Virus record (IMG/VR): IMGVR_UViG_3300030333_005952
Coordinates: 1 to 29,995 of that record
Length of the DNA stretch: 29,995 nt
Reading direction: 5' to 3' (one strand)
Origin: a virus
Within the stretch, counting starts at the first letter, position 1. Every line of letters starts with the position of its first letter. Below, one piece after another: positions 9,166 to 19,100 of the stretch. The notes below the pieces were generated by a model. It saw nothing but the letters and a program-made list of their open reading frames with translations, did not search any database and had not been told where the DNA came from. Position numbers and translations under genes: made by a program.

Positions 9166-9804
9166 TTATTTATTAAAACTCCAATTACCCATATCAAAAG
9201 CTTTCTTATACTTATCGTATACGTCGGCTTCTGAAGCGTTTGCAGAAACAGGGACTTCGTCCTTGATCTCTTCTGCATTATCCAATGCTTCTTCAACTAC
9301 TTCTTCGACAGATGTCTCAGTAGAAGCGGTTGCTTCAGCTTGCTCGACTTCAACTTCCACTTCCTCAGGAGCCTCGTCAGACTTAACTCTAGAAGAGAGG
9401 AGAACTTGCATGTCGTTCAAATACTTAGTAAAAGCTTCGTCATCCAAATCTTTGATTTGGCTAGCAATCACCTGACGGTCTTCGTCAGAAAGGTTATAGG
9501 CCTCGTCGAGGCTAGCCATTCTTTCGTTGAACTTGTCAAAAGCGATTCTTTCAGCTTTTTCTTTTTCCAATTCAGCGATGGAGCTGGAAAGCTTTTCAAG
9601 CTGCTCCTTAACATCACTGTGTTCCGCGGACAATTTTTCAAAATCATCCTTAGCAGCCTTCAAGGCCGTTTCGGTTTCGGTTTTTTCTTCATTAAACTTT
9701 TCCGAGGCCTCTTTGAGCTGTTCCTCGATAAAGTCAGAAATCACCGAAGCCGACAACTCCTTCAAAGACTCTTCTGTTATATCTTTAATAGAATTTAACT
9801 TCAT
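9166..9804 (-). CDS. Nested scaffold protein from internal start
   Basis: An in-frame ATG at 9804 (Met284 of the protease gene) is preceded by AAAGGAAG with 4 bases to the ATG, a ribosome site as good as those of true genes here. Starting there gives a 212-residue protein made only of the acidic coiled-coil scaffold part ('MKLNSIKDITEESLKEL...'). The arrangement parallels lambda C/Nu3, where a protease-scaffold fusion and free scaffold come from the same frame. It would provide many scaffold copies per protease copy. The start is inferred from sequence. Confidence 0.65.
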   Translation of the reverse strand: MKLNSIKDITEESLKELSASVISDFIEEQLKEASEKFNEEKTETETALKAAKDDFEKLSAEHSDVKEQLEKLSSSIAELEKEKAERIAFDKFNERMASLDEAYNLSDEDRQVIASQIKDLDDEAFTKYLNDMQVLLSSRVKSDEAPEEVEVEVEQAEATASTETSVEEVVEEALDNAEEIKDEVPVSANASEADVYDKYKKAFDMGNWSFNK

Positions 9805-10653
9805 GTTTCTTCCTTTATTATTTTGATTTACATCAGTTTCCACAACTTGTGAAATTGTTTTTTCCGAAGCGGCATCTTCTTGTGTAGGCATCAATTCGTC
9901 TTTTTTAACGAATGTAATTTTTGAAGCTAGACCTTCAACGTCTGCCGCAGGGTTTTCTGTAAGCCCAATTCCTAACGGAAGGACTTCATTAATAACTTGG
10001 CGATAGACGCTGCGTCCATCGTTTAGCTTGCCTTTGCCTCCAAAGGCTTTTAAATATTCTTTAACGTTGGCCATGGCTGATTCATCTTTAATAATTTCAG
10101 CATTCTCCGTGTTTTTCTCTTCTCCTTCTACTGCTAAAATTTGGTAGTCAGCAAAACCCAACTCCCAAGAAGCGCTAACTTTCATATAGTTGTCACTAGT
10201 TGGATCAGCAGAGTCTTCAATGTAATTTGCCAATTCTGGATTAACTATTCTCCAAACAATTCCGCCCAAGGTCACGTTGAAAGGGGCGTTACTTGCTTTT
10301 ACTTCTTCTTCAGTTAAAGGTTTATCAGTTCCAAATTCAGAATAACCAGTAGTCAAAATAGTCCCAAGGATCTTATCTCTGTTATGCTCGATGTTAATTG
10401 GTTTGTTAATAAATGAATCTTTGATCCTTACTGCTGTCTCTGTGTCGATTACGTCGCCATTTTTATTAGCTCTATTAGCGACAAAAGCATTGAAAGCCAC
10501 AGGAAGCAGGTCGACTTCTTTTTCAGTGTCAATTTCTGGAACAAACTTCTCCAAGTCCACCATAGAAGCTAAGCTTAGAAACTTGTCCTTCTCTTCGGAG
10601 ACAACAGGTCTCACTGTGGAGCTGAAAATTGAAGTGTACTTTAAATTTTTCAT
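9166..10653 (-). CDS. Prohead protease fused to scaffold
   Basis: 495 residues. The N-terminal 270 residues look like a phage prohead serine protease: 'NKPINIEHNRDKILG' places a candidate catalytic His at 90, and 'YMKVSASWELGF' places the candidate Ser at 160 (or 162), the order found in U35/HK97-type proteases. Residues about 284-480 are highly charged, Glu/Lys-rich and predicted coiled coil, as expected for a scaffold that fills the prohead and is then degraded. The last 20 residues may bind the capsid protein. The gene is followed by decoration and major capsid genes. The start at 10653 has an AAAAGG tract upstream and a GTGTAA element 15 bases before the ATG. A nested in-frame start yields the scaffold alone (see separate entry). 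Confidence 0.75.
   Translation of the reverse strand: MKNLKYTSIFSSTVRPVVSEEKDKFLSLASMVDLEKFVPEIDTEKEVDLLPVAFNAFVANRANKNGDVIDTETAVRIKDSFINKPINIEHNRDKILGTILTTGYSEFGTDKPLTEEEVKASNAPFNVTLGGIVWRIVNPELANYIEDSADPTSDNYMKVSASWELGFADYQILAVEGEEKNTENAEIIKDESAMANVKEYLKAFGGKGKLNDGRSVYRQVINEVLPLGIGLTENPAADVEGLASKITFVKKDELMPTQEDAASEKTISQVVETDVNQNNKGRNMKLNSIKDITEESLKELSASVISDFIEEQLKEASEKFNEEKTETETALKAAKDDFEKLSAEHSDVKEQLEKLSSSIAELEKEKAERIAFDKFNERMASLDEAYNLSDEDRQVIASQIKDLDDEAFTKYLNDMQVLLSSRVKSDEAPEEVEVEVEQAEATASTETSVEEVVEEALDNAEEIKDEVPVSANASEADVYDKYKKAFDMGNWSFNK
9809..9816 (-). promoter_or_regulatory. Internal ribosome binding site for scaffold
   Basis: AAAGGAAG on the minus strand, inside the protease reading frame (codons for Lys-Gly-Arg), correctly spaced before Met284. 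Confidence 0.65.
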
Positions 10654-10668
10654 AGTTATATACCTTTT

Positions 10669-10674
10669 TTACAC
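10669..10674 (-). promoter_or_regulatory. GTGTAA candidate promoter overlapping a stop codon
   Basis: GTGTAA, 15 bases before the protease ATG. The same six bases are the last Val codon and the stop of the upstream gene. Confidence 0.5.
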
Positions 10675-11115
10675 GTAATAGTCAAAATTTGTTGTATAAT
10701 CTTCTTGGATATACAAATCTTCTAAATTGTCAAACGGAAAATCTTTTAAGCCACTTTCTTCGGCTTGTTGGCTTGAGGCGGTCAAATCTGCTTCAGAAAT
10801 TTTTAGGTTCAACTTTTCGTCAAAATATTTTTTGTCAAACCCCTCTGATTTCACCTTGAGAAAAGCATCAACTCTAGCAATCGCGTGAGCTAACTTATTT
10901 CCCCCTACGCACTGGTCAAACCCATCACAAAAAACAGTTTTTAGCTGGCTAATATTTGTTTTATTTGCCCCCTCCTTAGAATTGTGATCAGAAATTTTTG
11001 CTTTTAGAAATTCTAAAATTCTCTTTGATAGGTGTATAGCTAGTTGTTCCTGATCCTCCTTTGCGGGTACATTGCTTCCGCTATTAGTGAAGTCAATTTC
11101 TATAGAGTGTAACAT
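10669..11115 (-). CDS. Hypothetical protein between portal and protease
   Basis: 148 residues, not recognised. It is acidic, predicted mainly helical in residues 20-110 with a very acidic, aromatic tail (ending '...YTTNFDYYV'). Two cysteines. Proteins in this position in other phages include head-vertex or portal-associated factors, but nothing in the sequence decides. The ATG at 11115 has no Shine-Dalgarno; a GTGTAT element ends 13 bases before it. Its stop codon is part of the next GTGTA element. Confidence 0.6.
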   Translation of the reverse strand: MLHSIEIDFTNSGSNVPAKEDQEQLAIHLSKRILEFLKAKISDHNSKEGANKTNISQLKTVFCDGFDQCVGGNKLAHAIARVDAFLKVKSEGFDKKYFDEKLNLKISEADLTASSQQAEESGLKDFPFDNLEDLYIQEDYTTNFDYYV

Positions 11116-11147
11116 GAGCTATTTTTGTATACACAAAATAATAGCCC
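11116..11147 (-). repeat. Imperfect inverted repeat around GTGTAT element
   Basis: Arms GGGCTATTATTTTGT and ACAAAAATAGCTC (minus strand) pair with one mismatch and a two-base bulge, leaving GTAT as the loop. The candidate promoter hexamer lies across arm and loop. No T run follows, so it is not a terminator; it could be an operator or an mRNA 5' hairpin directly before the ATG. Confidence 0.4.
11129..11134 (-). promoter_or_regulatory. GTGTAT candidate promoter
   Basis: GTGTAT ending 13 bases before the ATG at 11115, in the 57-base gap after the portal gene. Confidence 0.5.
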
Positions 11148-11172
11148 AAATACCTTTTTTAATAAAAAAAAT

Positions 11173-13107
11173 TTAAATTTTACTATTAAATAATATGCTA
11201 GCTAAATAGCTATCTACTTGATGAGTAAAAGCAATATCTTGTATCTTTTTAACTCTATCTTCATTTGAGTCAATCGGTGAGGATATATACTCTTCTATTT
11301 TGGAACCCCAATCACTGGGCTCTTCATTAGCGATGATAATCTCTGAAATACCTGCTGCTACTTCTTTCTGTTGTTTGCTGAGCTTTCTCTTTTTATGCAT
11401 CTTTCTAAGAGAAGCCTCTACTGAATCAGTAAGTTTTTGGGCAGCTAATAGATTGTTTTTGATCTTTTCTAAGCTGAATTTAAATTCAGAAGCTCCAATA
11501 GGCCCAACTGTATTAGTCTCTAAAGGAGTGTTTATCCCTTCGGGTCTGCCGTTTTCTTTTGGTGCTTCTTTGGGAGCGTTGTTAGATGTCCCAGAAGCTC
11601 TGCCTTTGGCTAGCTCTTTCTGAGTGTTGGGTCCGCCCATCATTGGCTCATAAAAACCTTTGTTCCTCTGCTCAACATACTCTTTTTGAGACTCTTTGGA
11701 CTCTTCTGATGTTGGAAGTCTTCCGCTTCCGATAGCCTCAAGACCTTCTTCTGGAGTGAGAACACCCAACTCGACAAGCCTAGTATAAATTTTAGAATAG
11801 ATAGCTTGGTCTTTAAGTTCTATATCCTCAAAATGAGGAGTAGGATAATTTTTAAATCCAAGAATCTTCGAAATTCTCTTAATCTCTGGCATTAAGAAGT
11901 TATTGATAAAAGCCATTCTAGCTTGCTTTAGTCTTTCGACGAACACTTGAATCTTGATTTGAGCATTAGCAAACTTCTCATCTCCACTCAACAAAACGTT
12001 ATTCAAGCCAAACTGGATGTCAGCGTTAACTATCTCGTACTTTTTAGGGTCAAGAATATTTCCAATCTCCGGCACAACAAATTGGGCTTTAGTTGTATAA
12101 TCCGCAATCAACACCCTTCCGACAGACTCGTTTTCAAAAAGCTTTTGCATAGCTTCAAGGTTTCTTTGATTGACTCCGCCTTTGTCTGGGTCTGTTCCCA
12201 TTGTGACCAAAAGAACTGTTTGTTGGATTGTACGGGTGATGGCCATATCCATCTTCTTCAACTCCGCTTTCCAGTTAATATCTTCAAGAACCGGATAACC
12301 CATTGGAACCGCAAAAGGCTCGTAATCTTGCTTCTTATAAAAGACTGCTACAACCTTGTTCGTGTCTAATGGGATTTTAATCATTGTAGCTTTAGGGTCT
12401 TGCAATTGTTTTTTAATTTCTGGATCAAGACCTTCGTAAACCTCCTTGTCCTCTTCCGTTCTTGGGTTCCTAAGTCTGTCTAACTCATAGTCAGACAAAG
12501 TCTTGTAATATTTACCAGCAACAAAAGAAATATTGCCGCCCATCTTGATGTCGGCTGGGTTGAGGATAATGTAGCGAGAAGGGATTACAACGTCCGCTAA
12601 ATCATTAATGTTAGCATATGTTTGATTAATCTTGAGCATATCACCCTTCTGAATTTTCGAAGAGAACTTGTAGATAAAGACATTGCCTGAGCGGTAGTAT
12701 TCTCTGAAGAACTTGTCCTGCAAGTCGAGCACATCTAGCTTCTTAAAGAAAGCATCAAAGAAGTCTCTAGACTTCTTGTTTCCTCCGGTGTAGTAAATGT
12801 CACTAGAAGAAAACTCAGTCATCAAGTCAATAGTGTTTCTGAATACGGCGAAGTTATAGTATGCCTTTTGACAAAGAACTATCGCATCTTTTACATCTAA
12901 AGAAGAGTCAGATTTTGAGCCATAATTAGGGGTATCATATTTAAAAGGAATGAGCCCATCATCAATGTTTTCAAACCTGTATAGCCTGTCTACTGAGCCA
13001 GCTTTGTTCCATCTAGTCCTTGTCGACTTGACTGCCAAAGACTCACTTTTTGAACCGTGAGACATTAAAGGCGTGATTTCTTCTAATTTTTTCTTTTGAG
13101 TGGCCAT
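11173..13107 (-). CDS. Portal protein
   Basis: 644 residues, a usual length for portal proteins. It forms the dodecameric ring at the head vertex through which DNA is packaged and to which terminase docks. Supporting signs: size, position before protease, scaffold and capsid genes, an N-terminal segment 'LYRFENIDDGLIPF', a region around 'IPSRYIILNPADIKMGG' typical of the portal wing, and a long helical part followed by a Pro/Gly/Asn-rich disordered stretch (about residues 495-545) and a helical C-terminus. The ATG at 13107 has no Shine-Dalgarno and is 12 bases after AATATAGTGTAA. Unusually, the terminase gene is separated from it by 10 kb of glycosyltransferase and fibre genes. Confidence 0.8.
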   Translation of the reverse strand: MATQKKKLEEITPLMSHGSKSESLAVKSTRTRWNKAGSVDRLYRFENIDDGLIPFKYDTPNYGSKSDSSLDVKDAIVLCQKAYYNFAVFRNTIDLMTEFSSSDIYYTGGNKKSRDFFDAFFKKLDVLDLQDKFFREYYRSGNVFIYKFSSKIQKGDMLKINQTYANINDLADVVIPSRYIILNPADIKMGGNISFVAGKYYKTLSDYELDRLRNPRTEEDKEVYEGLDPEIKKQLQDPKATMIKIPLDTNKVVAVFYKKQDYEPFAVPMGYPVLEDINWKAELKKMDMAITRTIQQTVLLVTMGTDPDKGGVNQRNLEAMQKLFENESVGRVLIADYTTKAQFVVPEIGNILDPKKYEIVNADIQFGLNNVLLSGDEKFANAQIKIQVFVERLKQARMAFINNFLMPEIKRISKILGFKNYPTPHFEDIELKDQAIYSKIYTRLVELGVLTPEEGLEAIGSGRLPTSEESKESQKEYVEQRNKGFYEPMMGGPNTQKELAKGRASGTSNNAPKEAPKENGRPEGINTPLETNTVGPIGASEFKFSLEKIKNNLLAAQKLTDSVEASLRKMHKKRKLSKQQKEVAAGISEIIIANEEPSDWGSKIEEYISSPIDSNEDRVKKIQDIAFTHQVDSYLASILFNSKI

Positions 13108-13119
13108 ATTCGAAGTATT

Positions 13120-13131
13120 TTACACTATATT
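13120..13131 (-). promoter_or_regulatory. GTGTA-type candidate promoter of portal gene
   Basis: AATATAGTGTAA on the minus strand, identical over 12 bases to the element at 6875-6886, with 12 bases to the ATG and no ribosome-binding sequence between. Confidence 0.65.
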
Positions 13132-13170
13132 GTAATTATATAGACTCAATATTAAAGAATAATATTTATA

Positions 13171-16100
13171 TTAATTATTTTTTAGTGCTTCTACTTCTGC
13201 TTTCAGAGTCTCTACTTCTTTTATCGTCTCTTGTAGCGCTGACCATAGTATTGGGATCAAGCCTCTATCAGAAATATGTTGAGCTTTAATAGACCCATCT
13301 TCGTTTAATTGGTCTTTATCTTCTGGTACTACTGTATTTATTTGCCCCAAGACCTCTTTCATCTCATGGGCCAAGAAGCCGACTTTCGGAATGTCCATAG
13401 ACTCTCCGGTATCTTTAGCTCCTTTTTCATTCCAGTTAAAAGAATACACTGGTACTTGTTTTATAACATTAGTAGAGCAGCAAAGGTTAGACCAGCAAGT
13501 TAAATTAGTTTTTAACCGGTAATCAGAAGAAGGAGAACTGCTCATGTAAAAATAACAAGTATTTCCATTTTCATCATGGAACATAGGGTTGCAACCATTA
13601 ACAAAGAAGGTACCGTAACAATTACTATAATTTGAAGAACCAGTACAACTACGCTTTAACATTAAATAGCCTCCGCTATTGTAATTTGAAAGTATTCCAT
13701 AACATGTAGCGCTATTTTTTACTTTAAATATCGGCGCGTCCGTGCATGAAGTGCCACAGAGTTTAGAAGCGCAAAAGCCACAGCTATTGCAAGTAGTCAC
13801 CCATCCAGATGCCCCATCACATGTTTTTCCACCGCCGGCAGTGATTCCAGTTATGTTCGACCCATCTCCATGAAGTGTTCCGCACACATTTGTAGCTCTA
13901 ACAGTTGGAGCGCAAACAATAGTAGTGCCGCACAAGGTCGCACCTTTAACAAGCGTAGAACCACAAACAGTAGCAGCTTTAAGGCAGTCATTAACGATTA
14001 GCTCACTCTGTAGAACGCTATTAGCTATTGTATTGTTTCCACATATTTTAGACCCATCTATATTGGTTCCTTGTACTAGGTAATTTGCAGAGTTAGGAAA
14101 TATATTGTTTGGTATTTTATTAGGTGCAACTTTTCTAGCGCCAGTATTGCTGATGCAAACAAAAAATCCGTCACTAGTCGTAACATCTGATGTATATGCT
14201 GCAGCGTCTGTAAAGCTAGCGCCAGATGAACCGCTTGAACCAGAAGTCCCAGCTGGGCCAGTTATTCCACTTGAACCAGATGAACCACTAGAGCCGCTTG
14301 AGCCAGATGGTCCAGTTGCTCCACTTGATCCACTTGATCCACTTGATCCAGAAGTTCCAGCTGGGCCAGTTATTCCACTTGAACCACTTGAACCACTTGA
14401 ACCAGAGGAACCGCTTACACCACTTGAACCAGAGGAGCCGCTTGTACCAGATGAACCACTTGAGCCACTTGTACCAGAGGAACCGCTTGCGCCAGACGAA
14501 CCACTTGATCCACTAGAACCACTTGTACCATCTTCGCCACTTGAACCACTTGATCCACTAGAACCACTAGAACCACTTGTACCATCTTCACCACTTGAAC
14601 CAGACGAACCACTTGAGCCACTTGAACCAGAAGAGCCACTTGCACCACTTGAACCAGAAGTACCAGACGACCCGCTTGTTCCACTAGAACCAGAAGTACC
14701 AGACGAGCCACTCGTGCCAGATGAACCACTTGTTCCGCTAGAACCAGAAGTACCAGATGAGCCACTTGTCCCAGCATCCGACATTATTTCGACTGCTACA
14801 TCGATTATGTTTCCTGTTGAAAATGAACCGGCGGTACTAATTTGATCTACCGGTACAATAAGTATAGCGTTGTTTCCACTATAAGAGCCGCCAACGTTAC
14901 CGGTCACTTCATACTTCTGTATGTTTGAATTACTCAATGTGCTTGGTAAATCGGAGCTACTAGTAACCCCAGTATCTGTAAGTGTAATTATTGCTCGTCT
15001 GCTTGTATTAGTGCTGTCATCCCAAGTGTGTATATAACTTACTTGGTTGTTGCCGTACACATCACTTGCGTTAAGGTAAAGATGAGAGTCAAACAGAGAC
15101 TTACCCATTTCGCCGGGGACAAGTGTGCCAGAAGATGGGGTTCCGGGGCCGTTGTAATCAAATTTATAAAATATAGATGAACCATAGTTTCGGTCGCCAT
15201 CTTGGCCACTAGAACCAGAAGACCCACTAGAGCCAGATGGTCCAGTTGCACCATCTTGACCACTTGAACCAGATGAACCAGAAGACCCACTTGAGCCAGA
15301 TGAACCACTCGTGCCAGACGAACCACTCGTTCCACTTGAACCAGAAGTTCCAGCTTTGCCACTTCTAGAAAAAGAAATTAAACAAATATCGCCATTGCTA
15401 AAAGGGCTGTCGGCGCTATAACCTGTTTCATCAATATTAAAAATCCAGAACGGACCATGATCAGTAAGGTCACTAGTAGCGTCAAAAGAAATAAATTTAG
15501 AAGGGTTAAATTTTTCCGTAATCTTTATAGAAAAAGGTATATCATTATAATCTGTATCGGGAAGATGATAAAAGAAATCGGCTACCGTAGTGTTATTATT
15601 TGTATCTTCATCTATATGAATAGCACCAGCCTCCCTCTGTGTATTGCTACCACTACCAAACCTAAAGCTTTTATTAGATGGTTGTCCTCCAGTAGTACTT
15701 TCAAATATAAATTCAAAAGTTTGACCTCCGAAGTCTCCGTCTTGACCAGATGAACCACTTGAGCCACTTGAGCCACTTGAACCAGAGGAACCACTTGTAC
15801 CACTTGAGCCAGAGGAACCACTTGTACCACTTGAGCCAGAGGAACCACTTGTACCACTTGAGCCAGAAGAGCCACTTGAACCAGACGAGCCACTTGAACC
15901 ACTTGTACCATCTTCGCCACTTGAACCAGACGAACCACTTGATCCACTAGAACCACTTGTACCATCTTCGCCACTTGAACCACTTGATCCACTAGAACCA
16001 CTAGAACCACTTGTACCATCTTCACCACTTGAACCAGACGAACCACTTGAGCCACTTGAACCAGAAGTTCCGTCTACCCCTTTATCTCCCGTACGAGCAA

Positions 16101-19100
16101 AAGTAATTATAATGTCTTCATTATTAGAAAAAGTTCCGCTACTATCTATGATGTTACATTCAACATTAAAGTAAGTATCACTAGTTTCATTATGCAAAAC
16201 GTCTGCATCATCTCCTAAGATTCCCTCGCGGTTTGTAATTGTTGCAAGAACGTACGTTGAAGAATCAAACTTTTTAGTGACCTTGAAATGCCCTTTTATA
16301 GTAGAAGTTGAGTCAGCAATTGTTTGTAGGTAACTGCTTATATTATCTGAGTTAGCGTCTAAATAGTCTATAGAAAGGTACTTTACATTACTGTAAGTAG
16401 AGTTGTTGAAAAATAGTTTTCCATTAGCTGGCTGTCCACTTGTCTGAGTTGAAAAGGCATATTCAAAAGATGCACCGCCAAAGTTTCCATCTTGTCCACT
16501 TGAACCAGAGGAACCACTTGAACCAGAGGAGCCACTTGCACCACTTGAACCAGATGAACCACTTGAACCAGAGGAACCAGAGGAACCGCTTGCGCCAGAC
16601 GAACCACTTGAGCCACTTGAACCACTTGAGCCAGAAGAGCCACTTGAACCACTTGAGCCAGAAGAGCCACTTGAACCAGATGATCCACTTGAACCAGAAG
16701 GTCCTTGAACACCTCCAAGGTTTATTGACCAAGAATTATAAGGCCCAGCTCCATTACTCGCTCCCCCTGTACTAGTGACAGACAAATTACTTCCAGAAAA
16801 ACTATCCACTGTAGCATCAAATTTATTAGCCGGAGCAGCAGTAGGGGTAATAGTCAAAGGCTGCCCAATGGAATAAGCGTAAACACTACTATCTAAAACA
16901 AATTGCAAGTAAGCAGTATCACTATTGGTGGACACGTAAGTTTCTGGATGCCCGTCTGGAACTTTTCTACTAGAGGTACTAGTAGATTTGTATAAAGCTC
17001 CATCAGCCCCACTTGAACCGGATGAACCAGATGAACCACTTGTACCAGATGAACCACTTGTACCAGATGAACCACTTGTACCACTTGAGCCAGAGGAACC
17101 ACTTGTACCACTTGATCCAGAGGAACCACTTGTACCACTTGATCCAGAGGAGCCGCTTGTACCACTTGAACCAGAGGAACCGCTTGCACCACTTGAACCA
17201 GAGGAGCCGCTTGCACCACTCGAACCAGAGGAGCCGCTTGTACCAGATGAACCACTTGAGCCACTTGTACCATCTTCGCCACTTGAACCAGACGAACCAC
17301 TTGATCCACTAGAACCACTTGAACCATCTTCGCCACTTGAACCACTTGATCCACTAGAACCACTAGAACCACTTGAACCATCTTCGCCACTTGAACCAGA
17401 GGAACCGCTTGTACCACTTGAACCACTTGAACCAGAAGAGCCACTTGAACCATCTTCGCCACTTGAACCACTAGAACCACTTGAACCATTTTCACCACTT
17501 GAACCAGAGGAACCGCTTGTACCAGATGAACCACTTGAACCACTTGAACCAGAAGAGCCACTTGAGCCATCTTCACCACTTGAGCCACTTGAGCCAGAAG
17601 AGCCACTTGAGCCATCTTCACCACTTGAGCCATCTTCACCACTTGAACCAGAGGAACCGCTTGTACCAGAGGAACCGCTTGTCCCAGAGGAACCGCTTGT
17701 GCCAGATGATCCACTTGAACCAGATGATCCACTTGATCCGGAGGAACCACTTGTACCACTTGTACCACTTGAACCAGAGGAGCCACTTGAACCACTATCA
17801 CCAGTACGAGCAAATGTCAAAACACACTCATCGCCATTAGTAAAAGGAGAGGACGCGCTAGAAGCAACCGCATTAATATCTACCTTGTGGTAACCATTTG
17901 GCTCCGGGTCAACATTGTTATTTGGGCCTATCGTAAATAAAATAAACGCACTAGTGTCGAAGCGTTTAGTTACTTTGAAGTGACCTTTAATTGTGGATGT
18001 CGAGTCGTCGATAGTCCTTAGATAGGATTCTATGTTATTTCCACTTGCGTCTTGGTCGTCTATAAGCAAGAAGCTCGCATTGTTTTGGATGTTTGTTCCT
18101 ACGTTAAAGCCAAAGCTTCCATTTCCCGGATCAGAATTAGTTACTGAATTGTTGTAAGTGTATCTAAAAGCAGCTCCCCCAAAGTTTCCATCTCGTCCAC
18201 TTGATCCACTAGAGCCACTTGAACCAGAGGTGCCAGAAGGACCAATAGGACCTTGGGCACCTAAGGTGTTTATAACTCCATCAGCAACGCTTCCACTTCC
18301 AGCTATAACAGCACTAGAAGTTATAGTCATGGCCCCGGTTCCGGAATTATAACTAGCTACGGTGCCTTCAAATTTTTTGGTTGTTGGATTGGCGGCACTT
18401 ACTAAAAGTACACCCTGACCTACAGTCCAAGCTAGTCCTCCTTCTGTAGTTATGGAAACCGTGTCCCCTGAGCTACTAGGCAAAGTAAATGTTGAGACAG
18501 TCGTACTCTTAAACTTATCTCCGGAATAACCAGAAGTACCAGAAGACCCAGAACTTCCAGAAGAACCAGAAGTACCAGAAGGACCCCTTTGTCCTACCCT
18601 GTCATTAATTACCATTTTTCCACCCCAAACATGATCAGTATGCAACCCGCAGTTATAATAAAGTACATCTGGTGAACTTTGGGGAACGGTAAATAAAAGC
18701 TCTGAAGTAGCACTTCCTCCAGCGACGCTAGAGTTACCACTGTTAACGCCAGTAGGATAGGCATTAGCGAAATTGCCTAAAGTACCCGTAGCTGTAGCTA
18801 TATACAATTTAGCACTATTACTCGCTAACGTAGAGGAAGATATATCGAACTTATACGTCTCCCCTCTCTGCAAATATATAGTAGGAGTTTTAGATTGCGC
18901 TGTTGTCTCATGGCTTCCCGCTACAACATCAGAAAGGTACAAATAAAGATCACTCCCGTCACTCTGAGCTGTGACTTTGAATTCTTTTTGAAAATAGCCG
19001 CTAACATTAGTTGTTAAAGTATTGAGAGTGCTGCCCGTAGAAGCTATACTTGCAGAAAGCTGAACGCCACTTTCCATAAGTTTTCCTCCTCCGCTTATGT

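Noticed and set aside
7413-9826. Plus-strand open frames opposite the capsid and protease genes.
   Set aside because: They are antisense to well supported minus-strand genes, have no ribosome sites and no recognisable domains.
11107-11112. Plus-strand GTGTAA near the start of the 148-residue gene.
   Set aside because: No rightward gene follows; it is the complement of coding sequence and shows the background rate of such hexamers.
13148-13166. AATATTA / TAATATT stem after the collagen-like fibre gene as a terminator.
   Set aside because: Stem is only A-T pairs and no T run follows on the minus strand.
14105-17893. Long Pro/Glu/Leu-rich and Val/Gln-rich open frames on both strands (for example 14105-14845 and 16988-17893 plus).
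   Set aside because: They are frame shadows of the Gly-Ser-Ser codon repeats of the collagen-like fibre; the repeats lack stops in several frames.
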